From the NCBI GenBank assembly GCA_964020085.1, contig OZ026605.1, positions 5,384,366 through 5,448,365 of the forward strand: a stretch of DNA of 64,000 nucleotides, written 5' to 3'. The notes beneath the pieces were generated by a model. It was not told the origin of the DNA, did not search any database, and saw only the letters and a program-made list of their open reading frames with translations. Below are positions 1 through 13,100 of this stretch, piece after piece. Both the position numbers and the translations under genes were made by a program. Numbering within the stretch: position 1 is the first letter of the stretch; each line of letters starts with the position of its first letter. The DNA comes from Micromussa lordhowensis. Its lineage: Eukaryota; Cnidaria; Anthozoa; Scleractinia; Lobophylliidae.

Positions 1-1290
1 AAGCGTAAGAGTTGCCCGAGGCGATAGCCGAGGGAAACTCTAGCTTCTTTGAGTTCAAGAAACAGGCCAAGAATGGTCTCCAATGAGAAAGATGACTACA
101 GAAAACACTTGGTAACTTATAAAATGACATGTTACAGCATGTTATCATATAGACGAAAACAACAGTCTTCTTCGGTCTGCAGTCTGCATTTGGTAGCCGG
201 TCTGCAGTCTGCATTTTGTACTGACCGATTTGCATACCACAATTTAGCTACTGGAAATATATTCGACTTACCCGATGGCGTTACGCACAGAGCTAGGAAG
301 AGTAGAGGACGCAAAAATCCCATGATTGGACCTCTCCAGAGCTACAGAGACAAATTATGGGAACTCTGCTGTAAGTGAATTATATACGTACACTTTTTCC
401 GTTTTGGTGTGGCATCTGGCAAATAGCCCGCGAGCAGGGAACTTCTAGTATTTATGCCTGGCTCGGTTTACATGAAAGAAAATAACCCCTGGCAGAAAGC
501 TCGTATCGCGGACAGTCTACACCGCCGGTATGATTGAAGTCATTGAGGATTTTGTGCCACTTCCGGTGGACAAAAGAGAATAAAAGCTGATCCCAAAACA
601 GCGGCAAATGAAAGTGTAAAGGTTATTTAAACTTCCTGACAACTTCAATTTCAAAGCAAATAACGCATACGCAAGCCAGGTCATGCAAGTGAAGCTATTT
701 GCCGATTTAGTTACGTTTTTAAAATACTCTTTCAGCGATAGCCAGTAAAGGATCATCGATCCTTGAATTGATTTTGGCAGGCCCTGCGCTAACTCGCACG
801 TGCGATCCGAACTTCAAAGAACTCCTCTCTATTGTGTCTCAACTGATTTTGTACCCTCTTTACCTTGCTTGAAAGTAACAGAATAACACAGTGGGACTTT
901 CACGCGGAAAAAGTCGTGATTTTTTTCCAAGTGAAAGGAAATACAACTATTTTTCAAAAGTGGCTTCTTGACAGATAAAGCACAATTGTACTTCTTAACA
1001 ACTGTTCCTTGAAACATCAATCAATACATACAACATTAACCATGGAATGATGAACATAACTGGATTCTAAAAATGAAAACAAGGACTGACTCGGCTCCAC
1101 ATTGCGCTCTCAAAATTTAGGTCCCGACCCGCGTAATTAAACTGTTTTGCTGGATATATTTTTATGAGAATATCGAGGCTGAAATTTGCGAAACTTAAGG
1201 AAAATTTTAAAAATATACCCGAGACTGAACTTTGGAAGAGGTTATCAATTTTTGTGCTGAAGATTTGTAAATACAAGACAATCATATGTT
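1..1290. other. Intergenic, no gene seen
   Basis: No reading frame here looks like a conserved protein and I see no splice-bounded exon. The first 40 bases carry a CGAGGCGATAGCCGAGG palindrome of a kind also present near 58.5 kb, so the window edge probably cuts a small foldback element. The rest is unremarkable AT-rich DNA. Confidence 0.5.
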
Positions 1291-1800
1291 TTACAAAACT
1301 AGCCAAAAAATAACAAAAACAGTACTAGCTGTATATTTGAGGCTAATAACATTGCTGCAAGACATTCTCTCTATATATATCTCTTCGTGCCATAAGGCAC
1401 ATAAGGCTTTGACATTCTCTTTCCATCCACTTCGGTTTGCTGCTAAAGCTCTGACAGTCATCCATGATTGCCACCCAGCTACTCGTCTTTCGTCTTCAAC
1501 CATTCTCCTCAATGTTGTTTTTGGTCGACCTGGTCTCCTCCTCCCCTCTGGCCTCCACTCCAATGCTGTAACACAGTGCTCCTCTCTGTTCTTCCTCATT
1601 ATATGCCCGATCCAATTCAATCTTCGGCGTCTGATCTCATCGCTTGTTCTGTTCACTCCTGTGGTCTCCTGGATTTGTTGGTGTGAGATGGTCCGTGGCC
1701 ATCTTATTCTCAGTATGCGTTTTATGCATTTGTATTGGAAAGCGTCCAGCTTCTTTGCTTCTGTTTTCGTGAGTTTCCAAGCATCGCAGCCATACTGCAA
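1291..1800 (-). mobile_element. Non-LTR retrotransposon, C-terminal tail remnant
   Basis: A 169-codon frame on the minus strand reads as the extreme C-terminal part of an endonuclease/reverse-transcriptase polyprotein. It has the YGCDAW..T opening, a KRILRIRWP stretch, RRLNWIGHIMR, and RPEGRRRPGRPKTTLRR followed by the W-x-W region. These are hallmarks of the region after the RT thumb in RTE/Jockey-like elements of animals. The polymerase and endonuclease domains are absent, so this is a 5'-truncated dead copy. The overlapping plus-strand frames are its shadow. Confidence 0.75.
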
Positions 1801-2016
1801 GACATTGTGTGTGTCATATCAGGCTTTGTTGCATACTAGCCTAAGAACAGGCTCTCATATGCGTTGCAGCATCAGCAAAGTCGGTGACTCGTAGGAGATG
1901 AGTTAGCGAGGGAAACTGATGAGAGGCCTGGCACGAGAAATGAGAGCCTCTCATTCTCACCGGCACACTTCGTTCGCTGACTCCTTTGCTCTTGCCAACA
2001 ACGACGAGAGCCTGAT

Positions 2017-2189
2017 ATTTCCGAGTTCCCCTTTTGCCTCTGTTTCAAAACGAGTCTAAGTGCCAAACCATTGATATGAAAATGAGTTCCGCCTACAAGT
2101 TCATTTTCATGCAAATCAAACTCATTTTCATTTGAATGGTTTTGCACTTAGACTCGTTTTGAAACAGAGGCACAAGGGAACTCGGAAAT
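2017..2189. repeat. Palindromic MITE-like element
   Basis: The two halves are reverse complements. ATTTCCGAGTTCCC at the left matches GGGAACTCGGAAAT at the right, with further arm pairing through CTCTGTTTCAAAACGAGTCTA and a spacer of only a few dozen bases. No coding capacity. The foldback shape fits a non-autonomous DNA transposon. Confidence 0.7.
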
Positions 2190-2935
2190 GGCCTATTGCA
2201 TACAGTTTGGCTCCAAACTTGTTTCAACGCCATCAATTTCATAGTAATCGGAAATATTATACGCTATAATCTAAAAATATTCACAAGGATATTTTCAGCC
2301 TAAAATCGGCGGAATAATAAAAATATTCAGCCTGGGCAGGAAAAACAAGTCTAAAAATGCAAGCCGTTCTTCTTGGGCCGCATATTGGGGGCTAGTAGTG
2401 CCAGGCGTTTCTAGCAGAGAGCGTGGAAACTGGGGATGAGAATTGCGACAGCTTCGGGAACAACGTAATTTACAGAATACTTGTGTTTTGTGAAATGTTT
2501 TGGAAAGAATCACGCCTTATACGCTCATCTCACATACAAAGACGTCGAGCGTTTTCAAAAAGGGTCGTTCTACAAATAGCTAAGTTCCTGCTAGTTCTCA
2601 CGAGATAACAAATCAAGTGCAATAGTATGGTGGCCCATTGTTATCATAGGAAAATCAGTTAGATATGCTTCTTGTATTTGAAAAAAAATATAAAATAAGA
2701 ATTGAAATAAAAACAATAAAAACAATTAAAGAGCTGAGCAAACAAGAGTAAACAATAAAGGAACACCACAATAAAAAAAAATAAAATAGAAATAAATAAC
2801 AATAACACTTTATAAAATAAAAATATTGAGTGTCCCGAGATGGTATAAAGGCGCTTAGGACTTTGGAAGGTGGTCTGAGATGTGGTGTGTTGGCACGTTA
2901 AGCAGCGAGGATGACGGCAGGCAAACGTTCCGGCG

Positions 2936-3125
2936 TTGTTGTTTTAAAATAGAGTTTGAAATTAAAAAAATTGGTAGACACACTCCAAACAGTTGCCCAA
3001 CAACCTGGGGTGCCATTGTGCGGTCGGGCAACTGTCTGGTGGTGTTCCATAACCCTTTTTTCCCTTTCAACCTCTCTTTAAACTTACCAAAATTTCACTT
3101 AAATTCACGTGTACCCCCGCGTTAA
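2936..3125 (+). repeat. Dispersed direct repeat, copy 1
   Basis: A block beginning TTGTTGTTTTAAAATAGAG and ending near TTCACGTGTACCCCCGC recurs in the same orientation about 1.16 kb downstream. This copy holds an extra roughly 60-base segment around CAGTTGCCCAACAACCTGGGG that the other lacks. No coding function is evident. Confidence 0.65.
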
Positions 3126-4095
3126 AGGCGGACAATTTCGAATATTCTTGACGTTTAAATCGAGTTTTTAATGCCAGATATATTCATCTGATATGGATAC
3201 AAGTTAAAACGCGTGTTTTAAACATGTTTATTTAAAGGGAAAAAAACGAAAAATAATTCAAGCAAAATGCTCCTCGTTCTCTGCTCCCCCCTACCCCCTT
3301 CATGGGGGTAGGGTTAACGGAACTGACGTTCATTGCAAAATTAAAGAGACTCTATTCATTCAAGAGCTAAAGCCTTCCCTTAATGTCAATATTAGTAGTG
3401 AGAAGTTGTTGCTGTTTTAACTATTACTCCTCATTATGTCAAACCACGTACTGCTGCAGATAATTTTTCTCAGTCTAGGTTCCAGACCTCTATTGTTTTA
3501 CGATATATATGTAGGTTTCAAATATTGTAACGGTCACTTTTGAAAATGTATGTTGACTAGCATACGAAACGTCAAGTTCTATAAAAATGCATTGGAATAC
3601 AATGTTCATCACCGCTGTTTGTGTTATTTTCTTAATCAAGCTTCGATGGCCTAAGAGCAAGAGTTTATATAACTTTAAGTAGGAGGTGAAAAGCTCTTTG
3701 CCTCCCTTTTGGGAGGCATTTCTTAGACTCGCACGAGGCGTAGCCTCGTTTTGGCGCTAAGCTTGTTTTCATCCTATAACGCCATGCAATTGCTGTTTTC
3801 ATTTGTTATCTTGACAGACGTGTTAAACTTGTGATTTTCTTCACACCTATTAGCTTGACGGTAGCTACAGCTTGAATGACCTTAAAAACTTCCTCTTAAG
3901 GCGGCGGTACACATGAAAGCCATGCAAATATCTTGTTTACGTTTCAAGCAATCAAGAATCTCTCTGTTCATCTCACATATCTATGTTTTGGGTTGTTTTG
4001 GAAATTTTTTGGTGATTTTTAGGTATATTTGGAGAGAAATAGTTTTTCTCAAAGGATTAGTAAAATTGATGAAAATAGGAAATTTTGAAGATTTG

Positions 4096-4232
4096 TTGTT
4101 GTTTTAAAATAGAGTTTGAAATTAAAAAATTGGTAGACACACTCCATGTTCCATAACCCTTTTTTTCCCTTTCAACCTCTCTTTAAACTTACCAAAATTT
4201 CACTTAAATTCACGTTTACCCCCGCCTTAAGA
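4096..4232 (+). repeat. Dispersed direct repeat, copy 2
   Basis: Near-identical to the block at 2936-3125 apart from the missing internal segment and a few substitutions. The two copies share the TTTAAACTTACCAAAATTTC and TTAAATTCACGT stretches. Confidence 0.65.
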
Positions 4233-5194
4233 GCGGAAATTGCGGGTAATTGTAAAGTTTTGATAAAGGCAGGGTTTTGAGCCGGGAAGTTTTCGTATAA
4301 AAATAAACGCATATTTGCAAGACAAAAAGGAAGAAACTTAAACAATCGAACACTGCAACTGTTTTTTTCTTGCACTGGTAACACTCCACCAAAATTAGAA
4401 AGGAACAATATTCTATGCATTCCAGGAAAAGATAACTTTGTTGCTATGAGTTTTCAACGTGTTTACACTAGAGCAATAAATAATACAACTCATGACAGTA
4501 AATTCCTGTCACGAGATAAGTGCCTTAGTTTCTTGTCATAAGTTGTTTATATATACTTCAATGTTTAGTATGTCGACCTTGCTACAAGTCACTCACGCAC
4601 TGAAAGTTTGAAAACGATAATAGTTTCTTAATAATTCATAATATAAAATACTGTTATGAACGTTGAGCTGCCATTAACGTCGGGAGACACTGTTGCTAAC
4701 AGGAAGTTCTTATCCAATATGGCGCTTTAGGCGAAGTTGTTTTATAAGCAGATTTCATATAGAGCTGAGTCATATAAGGAAGCTGATGAAACACCGGAAG
4801 TTATTTTTGGTAAAAGAAGATATTTTTGATGCTGTTGACTCTGTTTCTAGACAAGATAGAAAAAAGATAGATGTGCATTTCGTAAGCAAGCCAAAAGATA
4901 TCAAAGAACCAAATATACCTCTAGCAGAAACAGTATACTAAAAGCACGATAATACCAAAGAGCTTTCATCAATTGTTAAATAGCTCATTTATTTTATTTC
5001 TCTTTGCTTGGACTGTAGATACCCCACCAAGATCAGAAAGGAACACTATTTTTTGCATTCCAGAGAAGATAAGTTTTGTTACTAAGTTTTCCAAGTATTT
5101 GTCTTTACCTAGAAATTTCTTAAAAATATAATTGAAGTAATTATTCTATTCTTCAAAACAATCAGTAAAACCTGGACCAACCCAAAGAAAAATA

Positions 5195-5735
5195 CAGTAC
5201 AACCCTGGTAACTCGAACTCTGAAGGGAAACGAAAAACAGTTCGAGTTAGCTGGGGTTCGAGTTATCGGGGTCGATTGAATATCCGACTTGCCATATTAA
5301 TAATTGATAGTTTACTTGTTTTTCAACAGTTTAGTATACACATATGAGTACAGTGCAGATAGAACTTATCTCGTCAGAAACTGTGAGAGCTAAATACAAC
5401 GCATCCGGTATGACACATAAGGTCGGGAAATGACTATCAAATATGTGAACGGTCGGTAGCACTAATTAAAATCAAATTGCTGTTGTGTTAGTTTTGAGTG
5501 GTTTTACTGATTACACGACAAGGAAAGCTAATGGGCCGTGACATTCGTGGTGAGTTATATGAACCAGAATTCGAGTTATCGGGGTAAATTTTGATCAAGG
5601 GAAACGAAATTTAGTTCGAGTTAGTGGGGAATTCGAGTTATCCGAGTTAAAATGACTGAAAATTGGGGTCAAATCCTACGGAAATGGGACTAAGTTCTAG
5701 TTGTCGGGAGAGTTCGAGTTACCGGGGTTCTACTG
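5195..5735. mobile_element. Non-autonomous Tigger/pogo-like element
   Basis: The ends are inverted repeats: CAGTACAACCCTGGTAACTC at the left and GAGTTACCGGGGTTCTACTG at the right. A TA dinucleotide sits on both outer sides (5193-5194 and 5736-5737), as expected of a TA target duplication. The interior repeats TTCGAGTTATCGGGGT-like blocks and has no transposase frame. Termini of the form CAGTxxAACCxCxxT are typical of Tigger/pogo elements, so this is probably a MITE of that group. Confidence 0.7.
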
Positions 5736-6400
5736 TATTTGACTTCACAACGGTAGATTCCCGACCTTTATCATTTGCAGCTTGCGTGAAGTTGATTTCA
5801 TTTGTACCAGTTTATAGCTGTTTACATTGATTATAACTTTGTCATACATTTGTCATACAGCTGCTCAAGGGTTTACACACTAATGAAAAACAACTGAAAA
5901 CTCCCTGTGGGAAAGACCTCCAAAAACAAGACTTTTGAGCGTTAACCGAGGGAATAGCACTTTTCAGAACTGTTTCAAAGTTGGTATAAAAGAAGTACAA
6001 ATGTGTGCTTCTTATCTAATTAAATAAATACGTATAGAGGTGTCATGCAGTAAGAAACTGTAAATTCGCACAATGGGTCATGAGCGCTGAGAAGGCTGTC
6101 AGAATGCTTGAGAGGTTGTTTCATTTGCAACATGCGGGTGGTCGACTTGTAGCACGGTCGACATGACATTCGAAGTCAGATAATCCACAAAATAACAAAT
6201 TTATTTGCGTTTATTTTCAGTCATGAAATAAGGGCTTCCTCTTTCCGGTTCTTCAGACTTCCTCAATTACTTCGCCCACCTTCAGAAATGTCCTCTAACG
6301 GAGCCAATATCGGAATTTAATGAAACTTTCATGAGACGTTAAAAGGCTAGAAAAAGAGGATCGTATTTACACAGCACATCAGTTTGTTCTCAGTGCTACG

Positions 6401-6452
6401 ATGGACACTAAGCTGGGCATTATTTTGCTGCTTCAACTTACATCAAGTATAG
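6401..6452 (+). CDS. Gene A exon 1: signal peptide
   Basis: The ATG opens a short basic start (MDTK), a hydrophobic core (GIILLLQL) and a small-residue end (TSS), a classical signal peptide. The donor AG|GTAGGT follows at 6453 and leaves phase 1. The start is supported by close similarity to the first exon of gene B, which encodes [14 protein letters not shown] see no TATA box or other clear promoter element upstream. Confidence 0.8.
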
Positions 6453-9400
6453 GTAGGTACAAACTTTACAAGTTTACTTTTAAAACAGGACTTAGCTACA
6501 TAGGTTTGCTTTCAACTGGAGTCGTTTTCTGCTACCATTTTCTTCTGTCGCATAGATTTATGAATTAAATGAAGATTGAACAGTTCCTACCGGATTGAAA
6601 ATAGACCGCTTTTCACTTTGTCGTTCTTGTTAGAAGATAGGAATAAATCATTCAGTGCTAGAACGACTCGTGATGAGAAGATTACGGCCGGAGCCTGAGA
6701 AATTGATCTCATTTCTACTCAAATACTGCAAAAAAATATAGCAGAATGTCTTACAATGCTAAAACGCTGATTTATTGCGGGATGTCACAACTTTCCAGTC
6801 GCTTTTAGTAAATTGTATGTGTGATGGTCTTGAATTCTTTGATTTTTCTGCATTTTTCTCACATATTGGGCTTTTTCATGATAGAAAACACAAAATAATT
6901 TCCAAACTCCAAGGTAAGAATGAAAGGCCTGCTCATTATTTCTGAGAACGCATCAAACCACAAACATAACACGGAAACTTCTTATCGAGATACTTAAAAG
7001 ACTAGTTGAAGTAAATACCGTGAATTTTTTCTTTAACCTTTAACTGAACAAGAGATGCCGCTAAGATATATTTCAGTTTGTGATGTGGACATTATCACCC
7101 ATTACCTTAATTCACCAACGTTTAAGGCAAACAGGAACCCCAATCAAAGAAACAAGTATGCATTTTACAACTAGAGAAGATCTTGAGACAGTTGAGGTTC
7201 CTGCATGGCTCAGATAACCATTATACTCAATGTTAGAATTAGGTCGCATTAGTCTCTCTACGTATTCACTTTATTAACTATGAATGGGAACATTTCCTAC
7301 AATTGTTGACACTGGGTTTATCCGGTTTATTTTTTCAGGATATGCCGAGGAAGGTATGTACAAGAAACATATCTGAATAACCAGTTCCTTTCAGAATTGA
7401 GCACAATTTTTGTAGCCATCAACATAAATAACAGATTCTCAAATATGTCGCTTTGGGCTTAGGTTTTAAGTCTCCAACATGCTATACTTAAGAGTCCAAA
7501 GAACTTCATCTACTCGACTATCGCCACACTCCTGAATTTAATGATCCTTCACGATCAAAAGAGTGACGCGCAGGCAGACCAAACTGCGCCAATAGTCTGA
7601 CCTTTAAGACCAGTAATCTGCCGACGCTGTTGGAAAACCAGCGTACGCAAGTCCTAAGAAAGGGGAAAGGTTGAAGCCACCAGAGGCAAAGTTTGCTTTA
7701 GTTTACCACCAGTGCGTTGGCTTAGTTAAAATGTGATCTGTGCGATACGGATTATACTGGCGTTTGCTGCCATATTCTTTGTCATGTTTTCACACAAGCT
7801 CAATTTTCCCTTGTTGTTTGATTCTGTCGTTTTTATAACGTGTATGTAAGCTTATGTAGTTGGCATTCTGTTACAGTTTCTAGCATGATTTCGCTTTGTC
7901 TTAGTATTTGTTTTGTTCAAGTTTTTCCAGTACCCTTTGCATTGTACGCTCTGCATCTTTCAATGCAATATAGGGACCTTAAGCAAACCACGACGGCAAC
8001 GGCAACGAGAACGCCACAAAACAAAAGGTTTAATGAGCAGAACAATACCTTTGCACATGCGTTATATAAATCTTTGTAAATTTCTTAGCCGTTTTCTGCA
8101 AAACAACAACTTGAAATGACCAATTTCTGCGTATTTTAGAGAACGTGAACGATATGAGCGACGTATATTCAATTGGAATTCAACGCTGGCATTAGATATT
8201 AAGCTTGAGCAAGTTCTGAGATCGATAGGCGTTCTGAACAGATCTACACTGCGAAATTCGAAGGTAAAATATAAATTCGTTCTTGGCGTCGCCGTCGTCA
8301 TTGCTTCAGCTAGCCACGATGCCAGTACCACTACCGTTTTCTACACGGCACGGCAATCCAAGAGTCATACGACGTTTGTAAGTGTCTTGACTTAACTGCA
8401 GAACCCCTGCAACTTGAGTTAAATAATTCATGCGTATTTCTCGTTCTTTAAAAACATGCCCGTAAGTAGAATCGAGAACAATAGTGGCAGGGTATTCCCG
8501 TATCTTGGTATTACAATCAAAGACTTAAACTGACTGATCGCCTTTTCCTTTAGACTGCGACCGGCCTCTTGGCATTCAGAGTAACCACATACCAAATTCT
8601 GACATGACCGCCTCCTCTGAGGTAAGTCAACTGGAACGCTCCACAGAATTCCATTCATTTGTTTCTCAGTAAAAGCAACATTTGTGTTTTTAGTGGGATG
8701 CAAACCACGGGCCCAGCAATGCTAGGCTTAACCGTCCAGCTGGTGGGGGAAAGCCAGGAGCTTGGTCTGCTAAGACAAACGACAAGGGACAATGGATTCA
8801 GGTCAATCTTCGTCAGCTGACTCGGGTGACTAAGGTGGCAATTCAGGGAAGGCAAGACCTTGCTCAATGGGTCACAGCATTCAAATTATCTTACAGTCTG
8901 GATGGCAAGCACTTCGAGTTCCAAGAAAAGGTTCGTGGAGAAACTAAACATTAACACATTTATCAAGAGAAGATTAGAAAAACTACAACACACATACACG
9001 TTTATTTGACTCCAGTTATCAAAACATAATAACCTTAGCTGGTACGATTCCACCCAGAATAACTATAAAAGTTCATCTAAATAGCAGTGTGTGACTGAAG
9101 CGACAAATTGGAGGAAGCAAGGTCGATATTTATTAAGAAATGAAGACGATTAACAAAACGTGGATACAGAAAAAATAAATGTAAAAGCCAAACAACTTAT
9201 AAGGTGTTAAAGCTATTGTAAGGAAGACGGCATTGTATGGAATTACAAAGATATAATTTAATTAGATACAAATGGAAGAAAATAAAAAAAGAAAGAAGGC
9301 GAAAACATTGAATCTAAATTATATAATAACTCCAGCCACTTTGTTTAAAATTTGTTTTTGATAACTTTGAAATCTTCTTGATTTAATTCCTTATGTATGG

Positions 9401-10135
9401 AGTTCCCTTTTGTCTTTTCAGTACCCCTGTATTGACAAATAATTTTTAAAATCTACGACAGTATATAGAACAACAATCTCAGTGACTTCCAGGTACATTC
9501 AGCAATTTTTTTTGGCAGATATACCAAGGTAATAACGACCAAAACAGTGTTGTTGTAAACACTTTAATGGAACCAATTGAAGCTCGAATCATCCGTCTTC
9601 ATCCGTATGCATGGTATGGACACATTTCAATGAGAATGGAACTTTATGGGTGCAGCTTGAAACCAGGTAAGGCAGGGAATACTTCATGTGTGGAACCCGA
9701 CCCGTCCTCTACATTGAGTGAGTACTCTTATTATGGGAATTGACACACCTCAACACCGCGAAAACATTCCTATTGAGATAATACCTCTCTGAAGTCTTTT
9801 CTTATCATTTTTTTTAATTTTAATTTTATTTACAAAATACATAGCTACTTACTTTCTACAACTTGCTGCCTTTTCTACAATACTTTACTTTTAGAAACAA
9901 TACTTACATTACTTTCAGGGCAATACTTACTCTACTTACAATACAGTACAATATTTTGTTCTACTTACAGTCGGGTACAATTTTACTATACTTTCAATCC
10001 GGCACGATTGATTTTCTACTTATAGTGAGATACAATAGTAACTCTATTTTGTATGATACAATACTTACTTTACTTACATTTTGATACAATACGCTGCAAT
10101 GCAATACACTACATTGGATTACATAAGATTACATT

Positions 10136-10174
<39 letters not shown>

Positions 10175-13100
10175 GTTTATTTACATAGCGCAATGCAACG
10201 AAACGCAACACGATGCAACGCAATATGGGTAATGCAATGCAATACAATACAACACAATACATGAATAACATGACTCGATATCACATTACCTCCCTGAGGT
10301 TACAAATTCTATCTGTGATCCAAATTCATTTTATAACATAGCCTTAGCGAAGCGCTTGTTCTGACTTTTTCTCGGCAATCTTTTTTCATCGATATTGACA
10401 TTTTTTAAAACAATTCCTATTTTTTTCTCCTAAAATATGGAAAAATATTATAATTCTTCCGGAGATGAGGAAGATTATTACTGTGAGCTACCAAATTTCG
10501 AGTTCAAGTTTTTTTGCCAGGCCTTGGCTTTCGAGGTTAGTAGTACATAGCGGGAATATTAGGGAGAATTTTTAACCAGTTATCATTTGTATTCCCTCTC
10601 TAGAATGTGCGAAACCTTTGGGTTTGGAAAACTACTGGATTCCCAACTCAGCTATTACCGCGTCCTCACAGGTGAAGAGCCTGCACACGTATCATCAATT
10701 TTTCTCTTTCAACTTGGGTCGCAGTAATAAAATATTCTCCAAAGAAAACTGTTTATTCACAATTTCAAAGAAAAATTTAAAAGAGTTTATCCCTTTCTAG
10801 CTTATACAACAACTAAAAATATAATTGATAAATTAGATTAAAGTTATATCCGATTAATATACACTGATTGCGACATTCGTCATTGTCTGAGACTAGTTAC
10901 GTTAACCATGCTTAATGCAACTAATGGAAATGTAATTTTTGTTTTCCTGTGCAACTGGTAGAAATCTCTTAGAAAATAGAAAGCGAACCCATTTTGAGAA
11001 GAGTATATAAGGGTGGTGACTGTAAATGCGAGACATTGCGAGAATCCGAGACAGACTCTAAGACGTTCAGAAGTCAATTTATAAAAATAATAAAGCAAAT
11101 CGGTTTTTCGAGACGGTCTTAGCCTTGCAAAATATCGAGACTCCGAGACAGCTTTGTGAAAAACAAAATCAAGATTGAAACGCGCACAGAACCAGAAAAA
11201 AAAAATGAGACTAAGAGGCCCGTGAAATTCGTCAAAAATTTTGCGAGATCTATGGTTTTGAAGGACTATTCGCCAGCCCTTATTTGTATCTTTACGTAGC
11301 CCACAATGCTGTCGTAAGAAATACCATACAGTAGTTGCCGATTGATTGATTGATTGGTTTATTGATTGACTGATTGGTTTATTGATTGATTGATTGATTG
11401 ACTGATTGGTTTATTGATCGATGAACTGATGATTGGTTGATTGTAGTGGGACATTAATCATGGACCTACCAACGCCAGACTCAACAGACCCAGCGGCGGT
11501 GGCACAATCGGAGCCTGGACTTCTAAAATAAGTGATACCTCCCAGTGGATTCAGGTAGCTTTTCTGGAAGTCACCAGGATAACCAAAATAGGAATCCAGG
11601 GCAGATATGACTACGACCAGTGGGTTACTAAGTTCAAAGTGTCTTACAGCCTCGATGGTGTTCATTTTACCACACAAAGTAAGGTGAGTCTAATGATTTG
11701 GTCAGCCTCCCACCAGTTGGGATTTTTAATAGTTTATGTTCTATTTGAAATATTTGTTTATTTGTTAATGTGACATATCAAACGCGAGAAACCGTAAAAA
11801 TGAAAATATTTTGAAAATGTGAGTGACTGATATATGTTATCAATCAAAACTCTCAATAAGGAGGAAACGGAGAGCTGCATATACTTGATGAATTATTTAT
11901 AACAACAACATAATAATAACTTAATTAAAGTGTCAAATTCGAGTCAAATGTATTTAGCACTGTTGTACGAATAGACCATTTCCGATATATTAAAATTCTA
12001 ACAGGGCTCCGAGGCTTGGGGGAATAAAACAAAAGAAATTAATTATTCATCCCTCAACCTCGATGTAATTTCTTTTGTTTTATTCCCTTAAGCCTCGGAG
12101 CCAAGTTAGAATTTTAATATATCGGAAATGGTCTATTCGTACAACAGTGCTAAATACATTTGACACTTGAATAAAGTTATTATTATTGTTGTTATAAATA
12201 ATTCATCAAGTATATGCAGCTCTCCGTTTTCTCCTTATTGTGAGTTTTGATTGATAACATATATCAGTCACTCACATTTTCAAAATATTTTCATTTTTAC
12301 GGTTTCTCGTGTTTGATATATCACATTTATTGTAGCATCTAATTGCGTCTACAGCGCTTAAAGGGCTGACAGAGGTCTAGTATAATAACTTCGTAAATTG
12401 AAACCTTTTTTATCAATGTCCTAACACGGTTTTAGGGACTGAAAAATTCGATAGTTACACTAAAAGACATATATCTCTGTTTAGATCTAATTTCCAGATA
12501 GTTATATGTTAATTTTCTCAGGTATACAACGGAAACAGCAACCGAAACGGTATAGTCATCAACGATCTAGAAGCGCCAATTGAGGCTCGTGTGATTCGGA
12601 TCAACCCAGTGGAATGGTACGGTTACATATCCATGAGGATGGAACTGTATGGTTGCCGATTACCATCAGGTAATTGCATTGTGTAATTGTTTTATTGGAA
12701 TGTCAAAATACAGTAACTCTCATTTGCTTTGGTTTGGCCATACTACGCTTCACGATTGCCTTAAAATAACAACTTTATTTGTCGTCCAATCTGAAGTAAG
12801 GTCAAATCCTATTGTCGTGCGCGATCTCTCACACGCTTTTTACTGAGCTTAGTGTCAGCTACATGTATTTGTTTTGAGATTTTTATTGTTTTACTGTATT
12901 GTCTGTGCTCTTTGTGATTGGCTAGAGTGATAAGTTTGATTTTGGCTTTCGACCCTCAGTTGAAGACCGCTCTATTCAACGCATGCGCAGATTATTGAGA
13001 GGGTGGATAAAGTACACACCTTAAAATATGTGTGTCACAACTCAGACATGGTACTTCTAACGGCAAATACTCTTTACGTTGGTTTTAGAGTGTGCAGTAC

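Noticed and set aside
49..378. 109-codon plus-strand frame at the left edge
   Set aside because: No domain, no splice borders, and composition like repeat DNA; a minus-strand frame overlaps it equally well.
1286..1894. 202-codon plus-strand frame
   Set aside because: It is the antisense shadow of the retrotransposon tail on the minus strand.
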